This document shows, in pieces, positions 5,996-11,867 of a stretch of 30,737 nucleotides of DNA. The position numbers were made by a program, and so were the translations under genes. Origin of the DNA: a virus; the IMG/VR virus record IMGVR_UViG_3300037065_000029, positions 1-30,737 of that record. One strand, 5' to 3'. How positions within the stretch are numbered: the first letter of the stretch is position 1; every line of letters starts with the position of its first letter. The notes beneath the pieces were generated by a model. That model was given only the letters and a program-made list of their open reading frames with translations, was not told where the DNA came from and made no database searches.

Positions 5996-7437
5996 CGGTC
6001 CACGCCCGCCTCGTCGGGGCCGGCGTTCGCGGCCGCGGTGGGTGGGGTGAGGGCGGCGCGCTCGACGTCGGAGACGGGGTAGCCGAGCTGCTCGAGCAGG
6101 CCGTACCACGCGATGGTCTCGGGGTTGGTGTGCCACCCGTTGCGGTAGTCGCGCAGGGACCGGAGCCTGGTGCCCCACTGCCCGACGCCGTGGTCGTCGG
6201 GCTGGTCCTCGAACTGCGCCGCGGCGACCGCGAGGACCGGGTACGCGGGCACGACCGAGTCGACCCAGCTCGTGAGGTCTCCGTCCCACCCGGACAGGGC
6301 CACCCACTGGCCTACGAGCTCCTCGCGCTCGCCGCCGAAGTAGCCGGTCAGGGCGGCGAACCGCGCGACCCACGTCAGGACCCACTCCGACTGGGCGTGG
6401 GTCAGCGGGTGGGCGCCGGACAGGATCCCGGTGAGGAACTCCCCGCGCAGGCGTGACGCCGCGGTGAGGGTCTCGGCGTCGGCGGTATCGGCGATCCCCT
6501 GGGCGTGGTTCTCGTCGGCGTGGTTGTCCGCGGCCGCGGTGGCGGGCGCGTCGTCGGCGCCGGCCGGGCGGTACAACGTCCACGACCGCTGGCCCTCGGA
6601 GGGCGAGGCGATCGACCCCGCCGGCAGGTCCTTCAGGGCCGTGGCCTTCACGCTCATGCCGAACGTCTGCGGCCCGAATACCCCGGCGTGCACCCAGTTC
6701 GGGTCGCTGCGCTCGACGTGGATGACCTCGATGCCCAGCGCGGTGAAGGCTTTGACGCACTTGGCGGCCGCGAGGTCCAGCTGGCGGGACCGCTCGGCCT
6801 GTTCGAGGTGCCACCGGAAGTTCACCGTGCCCAGCACGGCCGCGAGGTCGGCGGCGACCTCCGGGTCGGTGAACGGCTCGATCTTCGCGGCGTCCTCCAA
6901 CGTCGCCCGGTGCTCGTGCACCGCGAGGCGCGCCGGCTCGGGCAGGGCCCCCAGGCGCAGCCGCGAGCGCACGGTCTTCACGGAGCGGCCGGTGCGGGCC
7001 GCGATCGCGCCCGCGTCGAGGCCGAGGTCGAGGAGGCCCTGGTACCCGTCGGCTTCCTCGACGGGGGTCAGGTCGGCGCGTTGGATGTTCTCGATGAGCA
7101 TCAGCTCGAGCTGGCCGGCGACGTCGAGGTCAAGGTCGACGACGGCGGGGATTGTGGCCTGGCCGGCGAGGCGGGCCGCGGCCGCGCGGCGGTGCCCGAT
7201 GACGATCCGGTACCGGCGCGGCTGGCCGGGGCCCTGGTCGGGGTCGGGCACGACGAGGAGGTTCTGGCGGATCCCGTGGGTGCGGATCGAGTCCGCGAGC
7301 TCGCCCAGGTCGCCGAGGTCCCGGCGCGGGTTGCGGGGGTGGGGCACCAGGTCGTCGAGGTCGAGGAGAGCGGCGGTCCCGGCGGGCGGCGGGGCGGGCG
7401 TGCGCCGGGTGGTCTTCTTCGCTGTCGTGGTCGTCAT
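5992..7437 (-). CDS. ParB/Srx-fold protein (481 aa)
   Basis: Residues about 24-120 form a ParB N-terminal (ParB/Srx) domain: the N-P-R-R segment at 36-39, the CTP-binding-type GHRR motif at 81-84, and ENIQRADLTPVEEA at 116-128. A helix-turn-helix follows (AIAARTGRSVKTVRSRLRL, about 144-162). The long C-terminal half is of unknown function and contains a Trp-rich helical part. No ParA partner is encoded, so plasmid-type partitioning is unlikely. Phage ParB-like proteins are usually placed as DNA-binding or nuclease proteins in early regions. ATG 7437 has GGAAGG 6 nt upstream; in-frame sequence before it is low complexity. It is the longest early gene. Confidence 0.85.
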   Translation of the reverse strand: MTTTTAKKTTRRTPAPPPAGTAALLDLDDLVPHPRNPRRDLGDLGELADSIRTHGIRQNLLVVPDPDQGPGQPRRYRIVIGHRRAAAARLAGQATIPAVVDLDLDVAGQLELMLIENIQRADLTPVEEADGYQGLLDLGLDAGAIAARTGRSVKTVRSRLRLGALPEPARLAVHEHRATLEDAAKIEPFTDPEVAADLAAVLGTVNFRWHLEQAERSRQLDLAAAKCVKAFTALGIEVIHVERSDPNWVHAGVFGPQTFGMSVKATALKDLPAGSIASPSEGQRSWTLYRPAGADDAPATAAADNHADENHAQGIADTADAETLTAASRLRGEFLTGILSGAHPLTHAQSEWVLTWVARFAALTGYFGGEREELVGQWVALSGWDGDLTSWVDSVVPAYPVLAVAAAQFEDQPDDHGVGQWGTRLRSLRDYRNGWHTNPETIAWYGLLEQLGYPVSDVERAALTPPTAAANAGPDEAGVDR

Positions 7438-7739
7438 GGTCTGCCTTCCGTGGCCGTCGAGGCCGGATCGGTTCGGGCTGGCGCCGCCCGGTTCGGGCAG
7501 GTCGCGAAGTGGGTCAGGGCCGGGTGCTCGGACGGGGTGACGGGCGAGGCTGCCGTGACGGGGCGGCACGTCGTCCACCCCGGGGAGACCGCGTGGGACG
7601 GGCGGACCCCGGGGTCGGGGTCGAATGTCGGGTCCAGCGGGATGAACCGGCGGGCCCGGCCCTTCACGAGACGCCCCGGGATGAGCAGGACGAGGGTGAT
7701 CGGTGCGTTGCAGTCACGGCACCGCGTCTTGTGGCTCAC
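7434..7739 (-). CDS. Small Cys-containing protein (101 aa), function unknown
   Basis: The protein begins MSHKTRCRDCNAPITLVLL, with a C-x2-C pair close to the N-terminus and further cysteines later (one in TTCRP, one in ATCPN), a possible zinc knuckle. The rest is Pro/Thr-rich. GTG 7739 overlaps the previous gene's stop (GTGA), and its own stop overlaps the parB-like ATG (ATGA). I do not recognise a family with confidence. Such short proteins with an N-terminal C-x2-C are common before ParB-like genes in actinophages. Confidence 0.6.
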   Translation of the reverse strand: MSHKTRCRDCNAPITLVLLIPGRLVKGRARRFIPLDPTFDPDPGVRPSHAVSPGWTTCRPVTAASPVTPSEHPALTHFATCPNRAAPARTDPASTATEGRP

Positions 7740-8017
7740 CAGACCGCGACGATCCGGACGAGGTTCCCCGCCGCGTGCCGACCCGTGTGGTCGGTGATCC
7801 GGGTGCAGAAGTAGGGGACCTTGTCGACCGGCCACCGGGCCGCGCACTGCGTCGGCCATCCGCCGAGGGTGAAGTCCGGGACGTCCTGCTCGCCGTCCTC
7901 GAGCTCGTTCCACGACTGGTGGGCTCGGCGGAACCGGTGTGCCCAGGTGAACAGCGAGACGTCCGCCGCGTGTGCCGGGTCGCTCGCCTGGGCCGTCGTG
8001 GGCGGGGTGTCGGTCAT
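7736..8017 (-). CDS. Small protein of unknown function (93 aa)
   Basis: The protein is soluble and rich in aromatic residues (TWAHRFRRAHQSWNELEDG, WPVDKVPYFCTRITDHTGRH). The TRITDHTGRH...GNLVRIV ending resembles short actinophage proteins that I cannot name. ATG 8017 has only a weak ribosome site (AGGACGG). The stop overlaps the next gene's GTG. A 54-nt gap separates it from the upstream gene at 8072. Confidence 0.6.
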   Translation of the reverse strand: MTDTPPTTAQASDPAHAADVSLFTWAHRFRRAHQSWNELEDGEQDVPDFTLGGWPTQCAARWPVDKVPYFCTRITDHTGRHAAGNLVRIVAVW

Positions 8018-8071
8018 GGGGTGCCGTCCTGGGGTCGTCGAAACCGGGCAGAGCAGGGGGGGTGGGGGAGG

Positions 8072-8359
8072 TCAGACGGATCGCTCGCGCGCGGCCGAGG
8101 GCACGGGGGCGAGCACGACGTCGTCGTCGCGGAGCACCACGTGGAAGCCGCCGAACCACAGGTGCGTGTGGGTGACCACGACCCGGAACAGCTGGGCCCA
8201 GTTCGTCGTCTCCGGGCAGTAGAGGTCGCCCACCGTGCAGCGGTGCACGTCGGAGACCCCGCCCTTGCGGGTCGTCCCCGCGGAGGTGACCAGGACAGGC
8301 AGGCCGAGGTACGTCCCGTCGACGTCGACGACCGGGACCCGCACCAGGTCCGTGTTCAC
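8072..8359 (-). CDS. Small protein of unknown function (95 aa)
   Basis: This is a predicted beta-rich protein (VVDVDGTYLGLPVLV, LFRVVVTHTHLWFGGFHV) ending in RERSV. A single Cys lies in HRCTVGDLYCPE together with another five residues on, so metal binding is possible. GTG 8359 overlaps the stop of the 54-aa gene (GTGA). Nothing identifies a function. Its place directly downstream of the switch genes suggests very early lytic expression. Confidence 0.6.
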   Translation of the reverse strand: MNTDLVRVPVVDVDGTYLGLPVLVTSAGTTRKGGVSDVHRCTVGDLYCPETTNWAQLFRVVVTHTHLWFGGFHVVLRDDDVVLAPVPSAARERSV

Positions 8360-8520
8360 GACGGGTCCCGCTCGAGGGGGGACGCGAAGCCCGGCGGAAC
8401 CGGTGGGGTCGGCGCCGCCGTCAGCGTGAGCGCGTAACCGAACGACCCGACGATCCCCTTGAGCTGGTCGAGGGTCACCGTCCCGGGGATCCCGTCGGGC
8501 AGCGGCGTCGGGACGCTCAC
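8356..8520 (-). CDS. Short protein (54 aa), function unknown
   Basis: GTG 8520 overlaps the excisionase-like gene's stop (GTGA), and the stop overlaps the next start (GTGA). The peptide contains LDQLKGIVGSFGYALTL flanked by Pro-rich ends, so it may hold one amphipathic helix. The tight coupling on both sides is the main reason to call it. Confidence 0.55.
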   Translation of the reverse strand: MSVPTPLPDGIPGTVTLDQLKGIVGSFGYALTLTAAPTPPVPPGFASPLERDPS

Positions 8521-8789
8521 GAGCGTGCCCGCCCGCCACGCGGGGTGACCACCGTGAGGTGCCGGTCCGGCTTGGCGGCGGCCGCCTGGTGCTCGCACTT
8601 GACCCCGTCCAGGAACGCGTCCAAGCACTCCACCCGGACCAGCCAACGACCGCCCTTCACGCTCTGCGAGCCGTGCAGCTTCCCGGCCTCAAGGTCGAGG
8701 CGCACGGTGACGGGGTGCCGCTGGGATGTCGCAGCAACCTGCGCGACGTTCAGGCGTTGCGCTGGGCCGGTGCTCTCGTGGTTCGTCAT
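8517..8789 (-). CDS. Excisionase-like DNA-binding protein, lytic-operon copy (90 aa)
   Basis: The core LNVAQVAATSQRHPVTV forms the helix-turn-helix of a MerR/Xis-type winged helix, followed by a wing (GGRWLVRVECLDAFLDG). It is about 72% identical over 57 residues (41 of 57 by my count) to the protein at 10170-10409 next to the integrase; both share GGRWLVR, ECLDAFLDG and CEHQ. In this operon, directly after the Cro-like gene, it would be made in lytic growth and on induction, which fits a recombination directionality factor. A second regulator is the alternative. ATG 8789 overlaps the Cro-like stop (ATGA). Confidence 0.7.
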   Translation of the reverse strand: MTNHESTGPAQRLNVAQVAATSQRHPVTVRLDLEAGKLHGSQSVKGGRWLVRVECLDAFLDGVKCEHQAAAAKPDRHLTVVTPRGGRARS

Positions 8790-9049
8790 GGCGTGCTCAC
8801 CGGTGCGGCCGCGGCCCGCGCGGAGTGCTGCTCGATGATCTCGAACGCCTCCCCGAGCCCCAGGCCGGTGAAGCGGGTGAGGGCGGCCATGAATGCGGGC
8901 GACGGTGGGATCTCCTCGTTGCGCACCCGGACGAGCGTCGCCCTGGACGTGTTCAGCGCCTGCGCGAGCGCGTGATCGGAGGTGATCATGTGGATCTGCT
9001 TGATCCGGGCGAGCATCCCGGGCTTGAGGCGAAGCGTTAGTTCAACCAC
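8786..9049 (-). CDS. Cro-like helix-turn-helix regulator (87 aa)
   Basis: The protein carries a helix-turn-helix (DHALAQALNTSRATLVRVRN) followed by a helical segment (PSPAFMAALTRFTGLGLGEAFEII), the layout of small lambda-repressor-like proteins. It is the first gene of the minus-strand early operon and is divergent from the repressor, the position of cro. I chose GTG 9049, which has AGGGGG about 11 nt upstream; ATG 9016 is a possible shorter start, and the longer frame to 9139 lacks a ribosome site. It probably binds operators in 9050-9216 and represses the lysogeny promoter. Confidence 0.75.
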   Translation of the reverse strand: MVELTLRLKPGMLARIKQIHMITSDHALAQALNTSRATLVRVRNEEIPPSPAFMAALTRFTGLGLGEAFEIIEQHSARAAAAPVSTP

Positions 9050-9216
9050 GAGTTGTTGTACCCCCTGCTGATGAGGCCGTGTACCTCGAACACCTGTGAG
9101 CCTGCCACCGCGTTGCGCCAACTCTGACCAAACTTTCACCCCCTCACCTGGGCATTCGGGTGACAGTGCAGGTCAAACGGTTGTCGGTGTTCCAGAATTG
9201 AGGCAGTATTGCCCGC
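9050..9216. promoter_or_regulatory. Divergent immunity switch region
   Basis: This is the intergenic region between the Cro-like gene (minus) and the repressor (plus). Candidate operator elements are GTGT/ACAC arms around 9080-9094, TGAC/GTCA half-sites separated by 7 nt (9161-9175), and GGCA/TGCC around the repressor -10 (9202-9213). The early promoter on the minus strand must lie here, but I cannot call its -35/-10 with confidence. Confidence 0.6.
9181..9209 (+). promoter_or_regulatory. Candidate repressor promoter (leaderless)
   Basis: TTGTCG at 9181-9186 and CAGTAT at 9204-9209 are separated by 17 nt. Initiation about 7 nt after the -10 would fall at or next to the repressor ATG (9217), and no Shine-Dalgarno sequence precedes that ATG. 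A leaderless repressor mRNA is therefore likely, as in several actinophages. A GGCA/TGCC inverted repeat overlaps the -10, placed for autoregulation. Confidence 0.5.
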
Positions 9217-9678
9217 ATGACGACATGGCCCGAATGGATCGCGACGACACTGCCACCACGGATCACCCTCAGGTCCATCGCCCGCACGATGGGCGACAGC
9301 CACAACTCCGTCACGCGCTGGCTCGCCCGCGAGCAGCCGCCAGCCGAGTTCGTGATCCGGCTCGCGCGCGAGTTCCGCGCTGACCCGATCGAAGGACTCA
9401 TTGCTGCCGGGTACCTGCACGCTGCCGAGGCGTCTGCCGTTGGCATCGTGTTGGCGCTCCACACGGCGACGGACCTGCAGCTCGCGAACGAGACCTACGC
9501 ACGCGTGCTCCGCGGAGCGGCGGGCCCCGAGCTCACCGACGGGGAGATCGCCGCCCGCGGCCTCGCCGCGGGACAACCCTCCGCGGGGGGGGGGGGGGCA
9601 GAGAGAATAATCCTTGACGGGCCCGACTCCTCTCCCGCGGGGGGGGGGGGGGGGATTCCGGGCGGGTCGCGGGGCTGA
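9217..9678 (+). CDS. Immunity repressor, helix-turn-helix (153 aa as sequenced)
   Basis: Residues about 15-70 hold a lambda-type DNA-binding domain (LRSIARTMGDSHNSVTRWLAR as two helices, then EFVIRLAREFRADPIEGLIAAGYL). The segment to about residue 120 is helical and could mediate dimer formation. No LexA-like peptidase domain is present, so induction is not by simple RecA-stimulated self-cleavage. It heads the plus-strand lysogeny operon opposite the Cro-like gene. The last 35 residues are encoded across G14 and G16 runs and are Gly-rich, so this C-terminus is unreliable: both other frames stop just after the first run (9608-9610 and 9615-9617), giving about 130-133 aa. Confidence 0.75.
   Translation: MTTWPEWIATTLPPRITLRSIARTMGDSHNSVTRWLAREQPPAEFVIRLAREFRADPIEGLIAAGYLHAAEASAVGIVLALHTATDLQLANETYARVLRGAAGPELTDGEIAARGLAAGQPSAGGGGAERIILDGPDSSPAGGGGGIPGGSRG
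9585..9598. repeat. G14 homopolymer in repressor gene
   Basis: Fourteen consecutive G lie within the repressor frame. A gain or loss of one base would move translation into frames that stop at 9610 or 9617. Confidence 0.9.
9639..9654. repeat. G16 homopolymer near repressor stop
   Basis: Sixteen consecutive G lie 40 bp after the G14 run and share a similar upstream flank (pyrimidine-rich, ending in CGC). It is the longest homopolymer in the window and lies just before the repressor stop at 9676. Confidence 0.9.
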
Positions 9679-9727
9679 CCCAGAACGCCGGTGACTGGGA
9701 CGGCCGCGAGCGCCGTCAGGTCGCGGC

Positions 9728-10018
9728 GTGAAGCGCCCCGCCGCGGCGCCGGTGCTCGCGGATCCCGGCGCTGGGCGCAGGTGGGACGTGCAGCGACTCG
9801 GGGTCGGGAGCCAGGCGCGGTGGCGGGCCGCCCTGCTGTCCCGGTCGGGCACGCTCATCGGGTACGTCGGGGAGTACGACAACGGCTGGGGCGCGAACAC
9901 CAAGACGCACGGGCGCATGGGGCTGTGCGGGCGGGACGGGTACACCACGGCGCAGGCCGCCGCGGACGCGCTCCTGACGGCCCGTGCGGGCGCCGCCGGA
10001 CGGCGGTGGCGGGGCTGA
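9728..10018 (+). CDS. Lysogeny-operon protein of unknown function (96 aa)
   Basis: The central part (ARWRAALLSRSGTLIGYVGE, then NTKTHGRMGLCGRDGYTTA) is probably beta-rich and ends in an Ala-rich helix. I do not recognise the family. GTG 9728 has only a weak AGG upstream. The stop overlaps the next gene's ATG (TGATG), so it is coupled to the gene at 10018. Being between repressor and integrase, it may be expressed from the prophage and could be a lysogenic or exclusion factor, but nothing in the sequence demonstrates this. Confidence 0.55.
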   Translation: MKRPAAAPVLADPGAGRRWDVQRLGVGSQARWRAALLSRSGTLIGYVGEYDNGWGANTKTHGRMGLCGRDGYTTAQAAADALLTARAGAAGRRWRG

Positions 10019-10173
10019 TGGCCCGGCCGACGTCCGGCGACGAGCTCTATGCCCTCGCGCTGATGCTTGAGCGCGAGTACGCCCGCGGCGTGCTCGCCGG
10101 GCGGGCCGAGGACACCACCACCGGCGCGAGGCTCAGCACCGACACCACCACCGAAAACCTGGAGGAGCAATGA
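10018..10173 (+). CDS. Short lysogeny-operon protein (51 aa)
   Basis: The N-terminal half is helical (SGDELYALALMLEREYARGV) and the rest Thr-rich. It is joined to its neighbours by TGATG (upstream) and ATGA (downstream) overlaps, the main support that it is translated. The same frame is open further upstream, but that part overlaps the 96-aa gene and is Arg-rich shadow sequence. Function unknown. Confidence 0.55.
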   Translation: MARPTSGDELYALALMLEREYARGVLAGRAEDTTTGARLSTDTTTENLEEQ

Positions 10174-10409
10174 TCGCCAAACGTCTCATCGTTGCCGAGG
10201 TCGTCGAGATCTCCCGGCGGCACCCGATCACCGTGTATCGCGACCTCGAGTCAGGCGCGTTGCACGGCACGCAGAGCATGAAGGGCGGCCGGTGGCTGGT
10301 CCGGGAGGAGTGCCTGGACGCGTTCCTCGACGGCGATCTGTGCGAGCACCAGGGGCCGCACCCGCACCTGCGGGTCGTCGGGGCACCGGCCCGGAAGCGG
10401 GGCGTGTGA
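10170..10409 (+). CDS. Excisionase-like DNA-binding protein, integrase-operon copy (79 aa)
   Basis: Residues 5-28 (RLIVAEVVEISRRHPITVYR and following) form a MerR/Xis-type helix-turn-helix, followed by the wing GGRWLVREECLDAFLDG. It is a close paralog of the lytic-operon protein at 8517-8789. The gene is followed immediately by integrase with a TGATG overlap, the common place for xis. As it would be made together with integrase from the lysogeny transcript, it may instead be a regulator or an antagonist of the lytic copy. ATG 10170 overlaps the previous stop, with GGAGGAG just upstream. Confidence 0.75.
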   Translation: MIAKRLIVAEVVEISRRHPITVYRDLESGALHGTQSMKGGRWLVREECLDAFLDGDLCEHQGPHPHLRVVGAPARKRGV

Positions 10410-11578
10410 TGGCCTGGACGCGCACCCTGGCCTCGGGCCGGTACCAGGGCCTGTACCGCGGGCCGGACGGGAAGGTCCGCACCGCCGCCGGCGGCCCGTT
10501 CGTCCACAAGGCCAAGGCCCGCCGGGCGGCCGAGGACGCGGAGGACGACGCGCGCAAGCCGGGCTGGCGCGACCCGCAGGCCGGGCGCACGACGTTCGGG
10601 GCCTGGTGCGAGGCGTGGTGGCCGACGCGGGTGGTCGAGGAGTCCACGATGCGCTCGGACGTCGGGCGCCGCGACCTGCACCTGCTGCCGCGGTGGGGCC
10701 GGGTCGAGCTCGCCGACATCACCCGCCAGGACGTGCGCGCATGGACCGCGGAGCTGCGGGTGCGCGCTGACGGCAAGCCCCGCGCCGCGACGACCGTGCA
10801 GCGCATCGTGCACCTGCTGTCCGCGGCGCTGACCGCCGCGGTGGACGCGGAGATCCTCGTGTCCAACCCCGCGGCCCGGATGAAGGTCGGCGGCGGGCAG
10901 GTCAGCGTCGAACGGTTCCTCACCCACGACGAGTTCGACGCCGCGCTCGAGCACCTCGACGGGGCGTACCGGCGGATGGCGCTGCTGCTGGTCGGCACGG
11001 GCATGCGGTGGGGTGAGGCCGCGGGGCTGCACGAGTCGCGCGTGGACCGCGAGCGCGGGGTCGTCCAGGTCGCGGAGGTCTGGTCGATGACCGGGCGGTG
11101 CCTGAAGGCGTACCCGAAGGGCCGCAAGCACCGCCAGGTCCCCCTGCCGGAGTGGGTCGAGCTCGACGAGCCGACCCCCGGGCCGTGCGGCTACCCGCAC
11201 CCCGGGATGCCCACGTGCCGGTCCGGGCTGGTGGTCACGACCGACGCCGGCGCCGTGATGGACGAGAGCGCGTTCTACAAGCGCTGGGTGGGCGCGTGCG
11301 AGGCGGCCGGGCTCGGCCGCGTGCGCCCACACGACCTCCGACACACCTACGCGTCCTGGCTGCTGCAGTCCCGGGGGGTGTCCCTGGCCGAGGTCGGCAA
11401 GCTGCTCGGGCACGTCTCGCCAGTCACCACCCAGCGGTACGCCCACCTCGAGGACACCCCCGCCGCCGCCGTGCTCGCCGCCCTGCGGGGCCCGGGACGT
11501 GCAGCAGAAGTGCAGCAACCAGCCGCAATTCGGGGCTTTCCGGCACTACGCGTCATCGACGGCGGATTGGCTGGATAG
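10409..11578 (+). CDS. int: Tyrosine-family phage integrase (389 aa)
   Basis: The integrase catalyses site-specific recombination between attP and the host tRNA gene. It has an arm-binding N-terminal domain (residues 1-55), a core-binding SAM-like domain (about 60-160) and a catalytic domain with R200 (GTGMRWGEA), the Lys-bearing hairpin around 237-243, H308-x2-R311 (RPHDLRHTYAS), H335 (LGHVS) and the nucleophile Y344 (TQRYAHLE). A loop at 256-272 carries two Cys (C260, C270). The ATG overlaps the xis-like stop (TGATG). The final 30 residues are encoded by DNA that includes one of the attP arm repeats (11493-11517). Only the exact family subgroup is unsure. Confidence 0.97.
   Translation: MAWTRTLASGRYQGLYRGPDGKVRTAAGGPFVHKAKARRAAEDAEDDARKPGWRDPQAGRTTFGAWCEAWWPTRVVEESTMRSDVGRRDLHLLPRWGRVELADITRQDVRAWTAELRVRADGKPRAATTVQRIVHLLSAALTAAVDAEILVSNPAARMKVGGGQVSVERFLTHDEFDAALEHLDGAYRRMALLLVGTGMRWGEAAGLHESRVDRERGVVQVAEVWSMTGRCLKAYPKGRKHRQVPLPEWVELDEPTPGPCGYPHPGMPTCRSGLVVTTDAGAVMDESAFYKRWVGACEAAGLGRVRPHDLRHTYASWLLQSRGVSLAEVGKLLGHVSPVTTQRYAHLEDTPAAAVLAALRGPGRAAEVQQPAAIRGFPALRVIDGGLAG
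11493..11517 (+). repeat. Left arm-type repeat of attP (inside int)
   Basis: This 25-bp sequence is identical to 11734-11758. It contains two GTGCAGCA units whose starts are 12 bp apart, about one helical turn. The copy lies inside the integrase coding sequence, about 130 bp before the attP core. Confidence 0.75.
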
Positions 11579-11584
11579 TGCCTC

Positions 11585-11594
11585 TGACCTGCAC
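11585..11594 (+). repeat. TGACCTGCAC element, left of attP core
   Basis: This 10-mer recurs at 11696-11705 on the other side of the core and, inverted, at 9166-9175 in the switch region. It is a candidate integrase, Xis or repressor binding site. Two more copies lie in late genes (16791-16800 and 24138-24147), which weakens the case. Confidence 0.4.
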
Positions 11595-11648
11595 GGATCT
11601 ACTCCAACCAACGCCAGACTGCACCGTCCAGTGGTCCCCCGTAACGCG

Positions 11649-11690
11649 CTCATAATCCGTCGGTCGTGGGTTCAAGCCCCACCTGCCCCA
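11649..11690 (+). other. attP: attP core: 3' half of tRNA-Met(CAT)
   Basis: The sequence gives an anticodon loop CTCATAA (11649-11655), a perfect T-arm (GTGGG at 11666-11670, loop, CCCAC at 11678-11682), a 3' acceptor strand CTGCCCC (11683-11689) and the discriminator A (11690). No D-arm or matching 5' acceptor strand (GGGGCAG) exists upstream, and the 5' anticodon-stem strand does not pair fully, so this is not a functional tRNA. It is the identity segment that rebuilds the host tRNA gene on integration. It lies 70 bp after the int stop on the same strand. The exact left border of identity cannot be seen without the host sequence. Confidence 0.88.
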
Positions 11691-11695
11691 CCCTG

Positions 11696-11705
11696 TGACC
11701 TGCAC
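11696..11705 (+). repeat. TGACCTGCAC element, right of attP core
   Basis: This is a second copy of the 10-mer found at 11585-11594, placed 6 bp after the core. Together the copies bracket the core. Confidence 0.4.
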
Positions 11706-11707
11706 AT

Positions 11708-11741
11708 ACGTCCCGCCCCCCGGTTCCGGAGGGCGGGACGT
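11708..11741 (+). terminator. Hairpin after int and attP
   Basis: ACGTCCCGCCC (11708-11718) pairs perfectly with GGGCGGGACGT (11731-11741), an 11-bp GC-rich stem with a 12-nt loop. No T-run follows. It is a likely terminator of the lysogeny operon; its right arm overlaps the right arm-type repeat. Confidence 0.55.
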
Positions 11742-11758
11742 GCAGCAGAAGTGCAGCA
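11734..11758 (+). repeat. Right arm-type repeat of attP
   Basis: This is the second copy of the 25-bp direct repeat at 11493-11517, about 45 bp beyond the core. With the left copy it frames attP in the manner of integrase arm-binding sites. Confidence 0.75.
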
Positions 11759-11867
11759 GCCATCCGCACGCAGCTGCACAGCCCGCCGCTCTCGCGGGCC
11801 GAGAACGCCGCCCCGCCGACGACGTCCGGGTGCACGATGACGAGACCATCACCGCAACGAGAGGCCC

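Noticed and set aside
9614-9642. A promoter starting with TTGACG between the two G runs
   Set aside because: The -35-like hexamer is good, but the sequence 16-19 nt downstream is the G16 run, with no possible -10.
9691-10017. A longer N-terminus for the 51-aa gene, in the frame open from 9691
   Set aside because: The extra part is Arg/Ala-rich, overlaps the better 96-aa gene, and the TGATG join at 10018 gives a natural start.
11641-11692. A functional tRNA-Met gene
   Set aside because: Only the anticodon loop, T-arm and 3' acceptor strand are present. The D-arm and the 5' acceptor strand are missing, so this is the attP identity segment.
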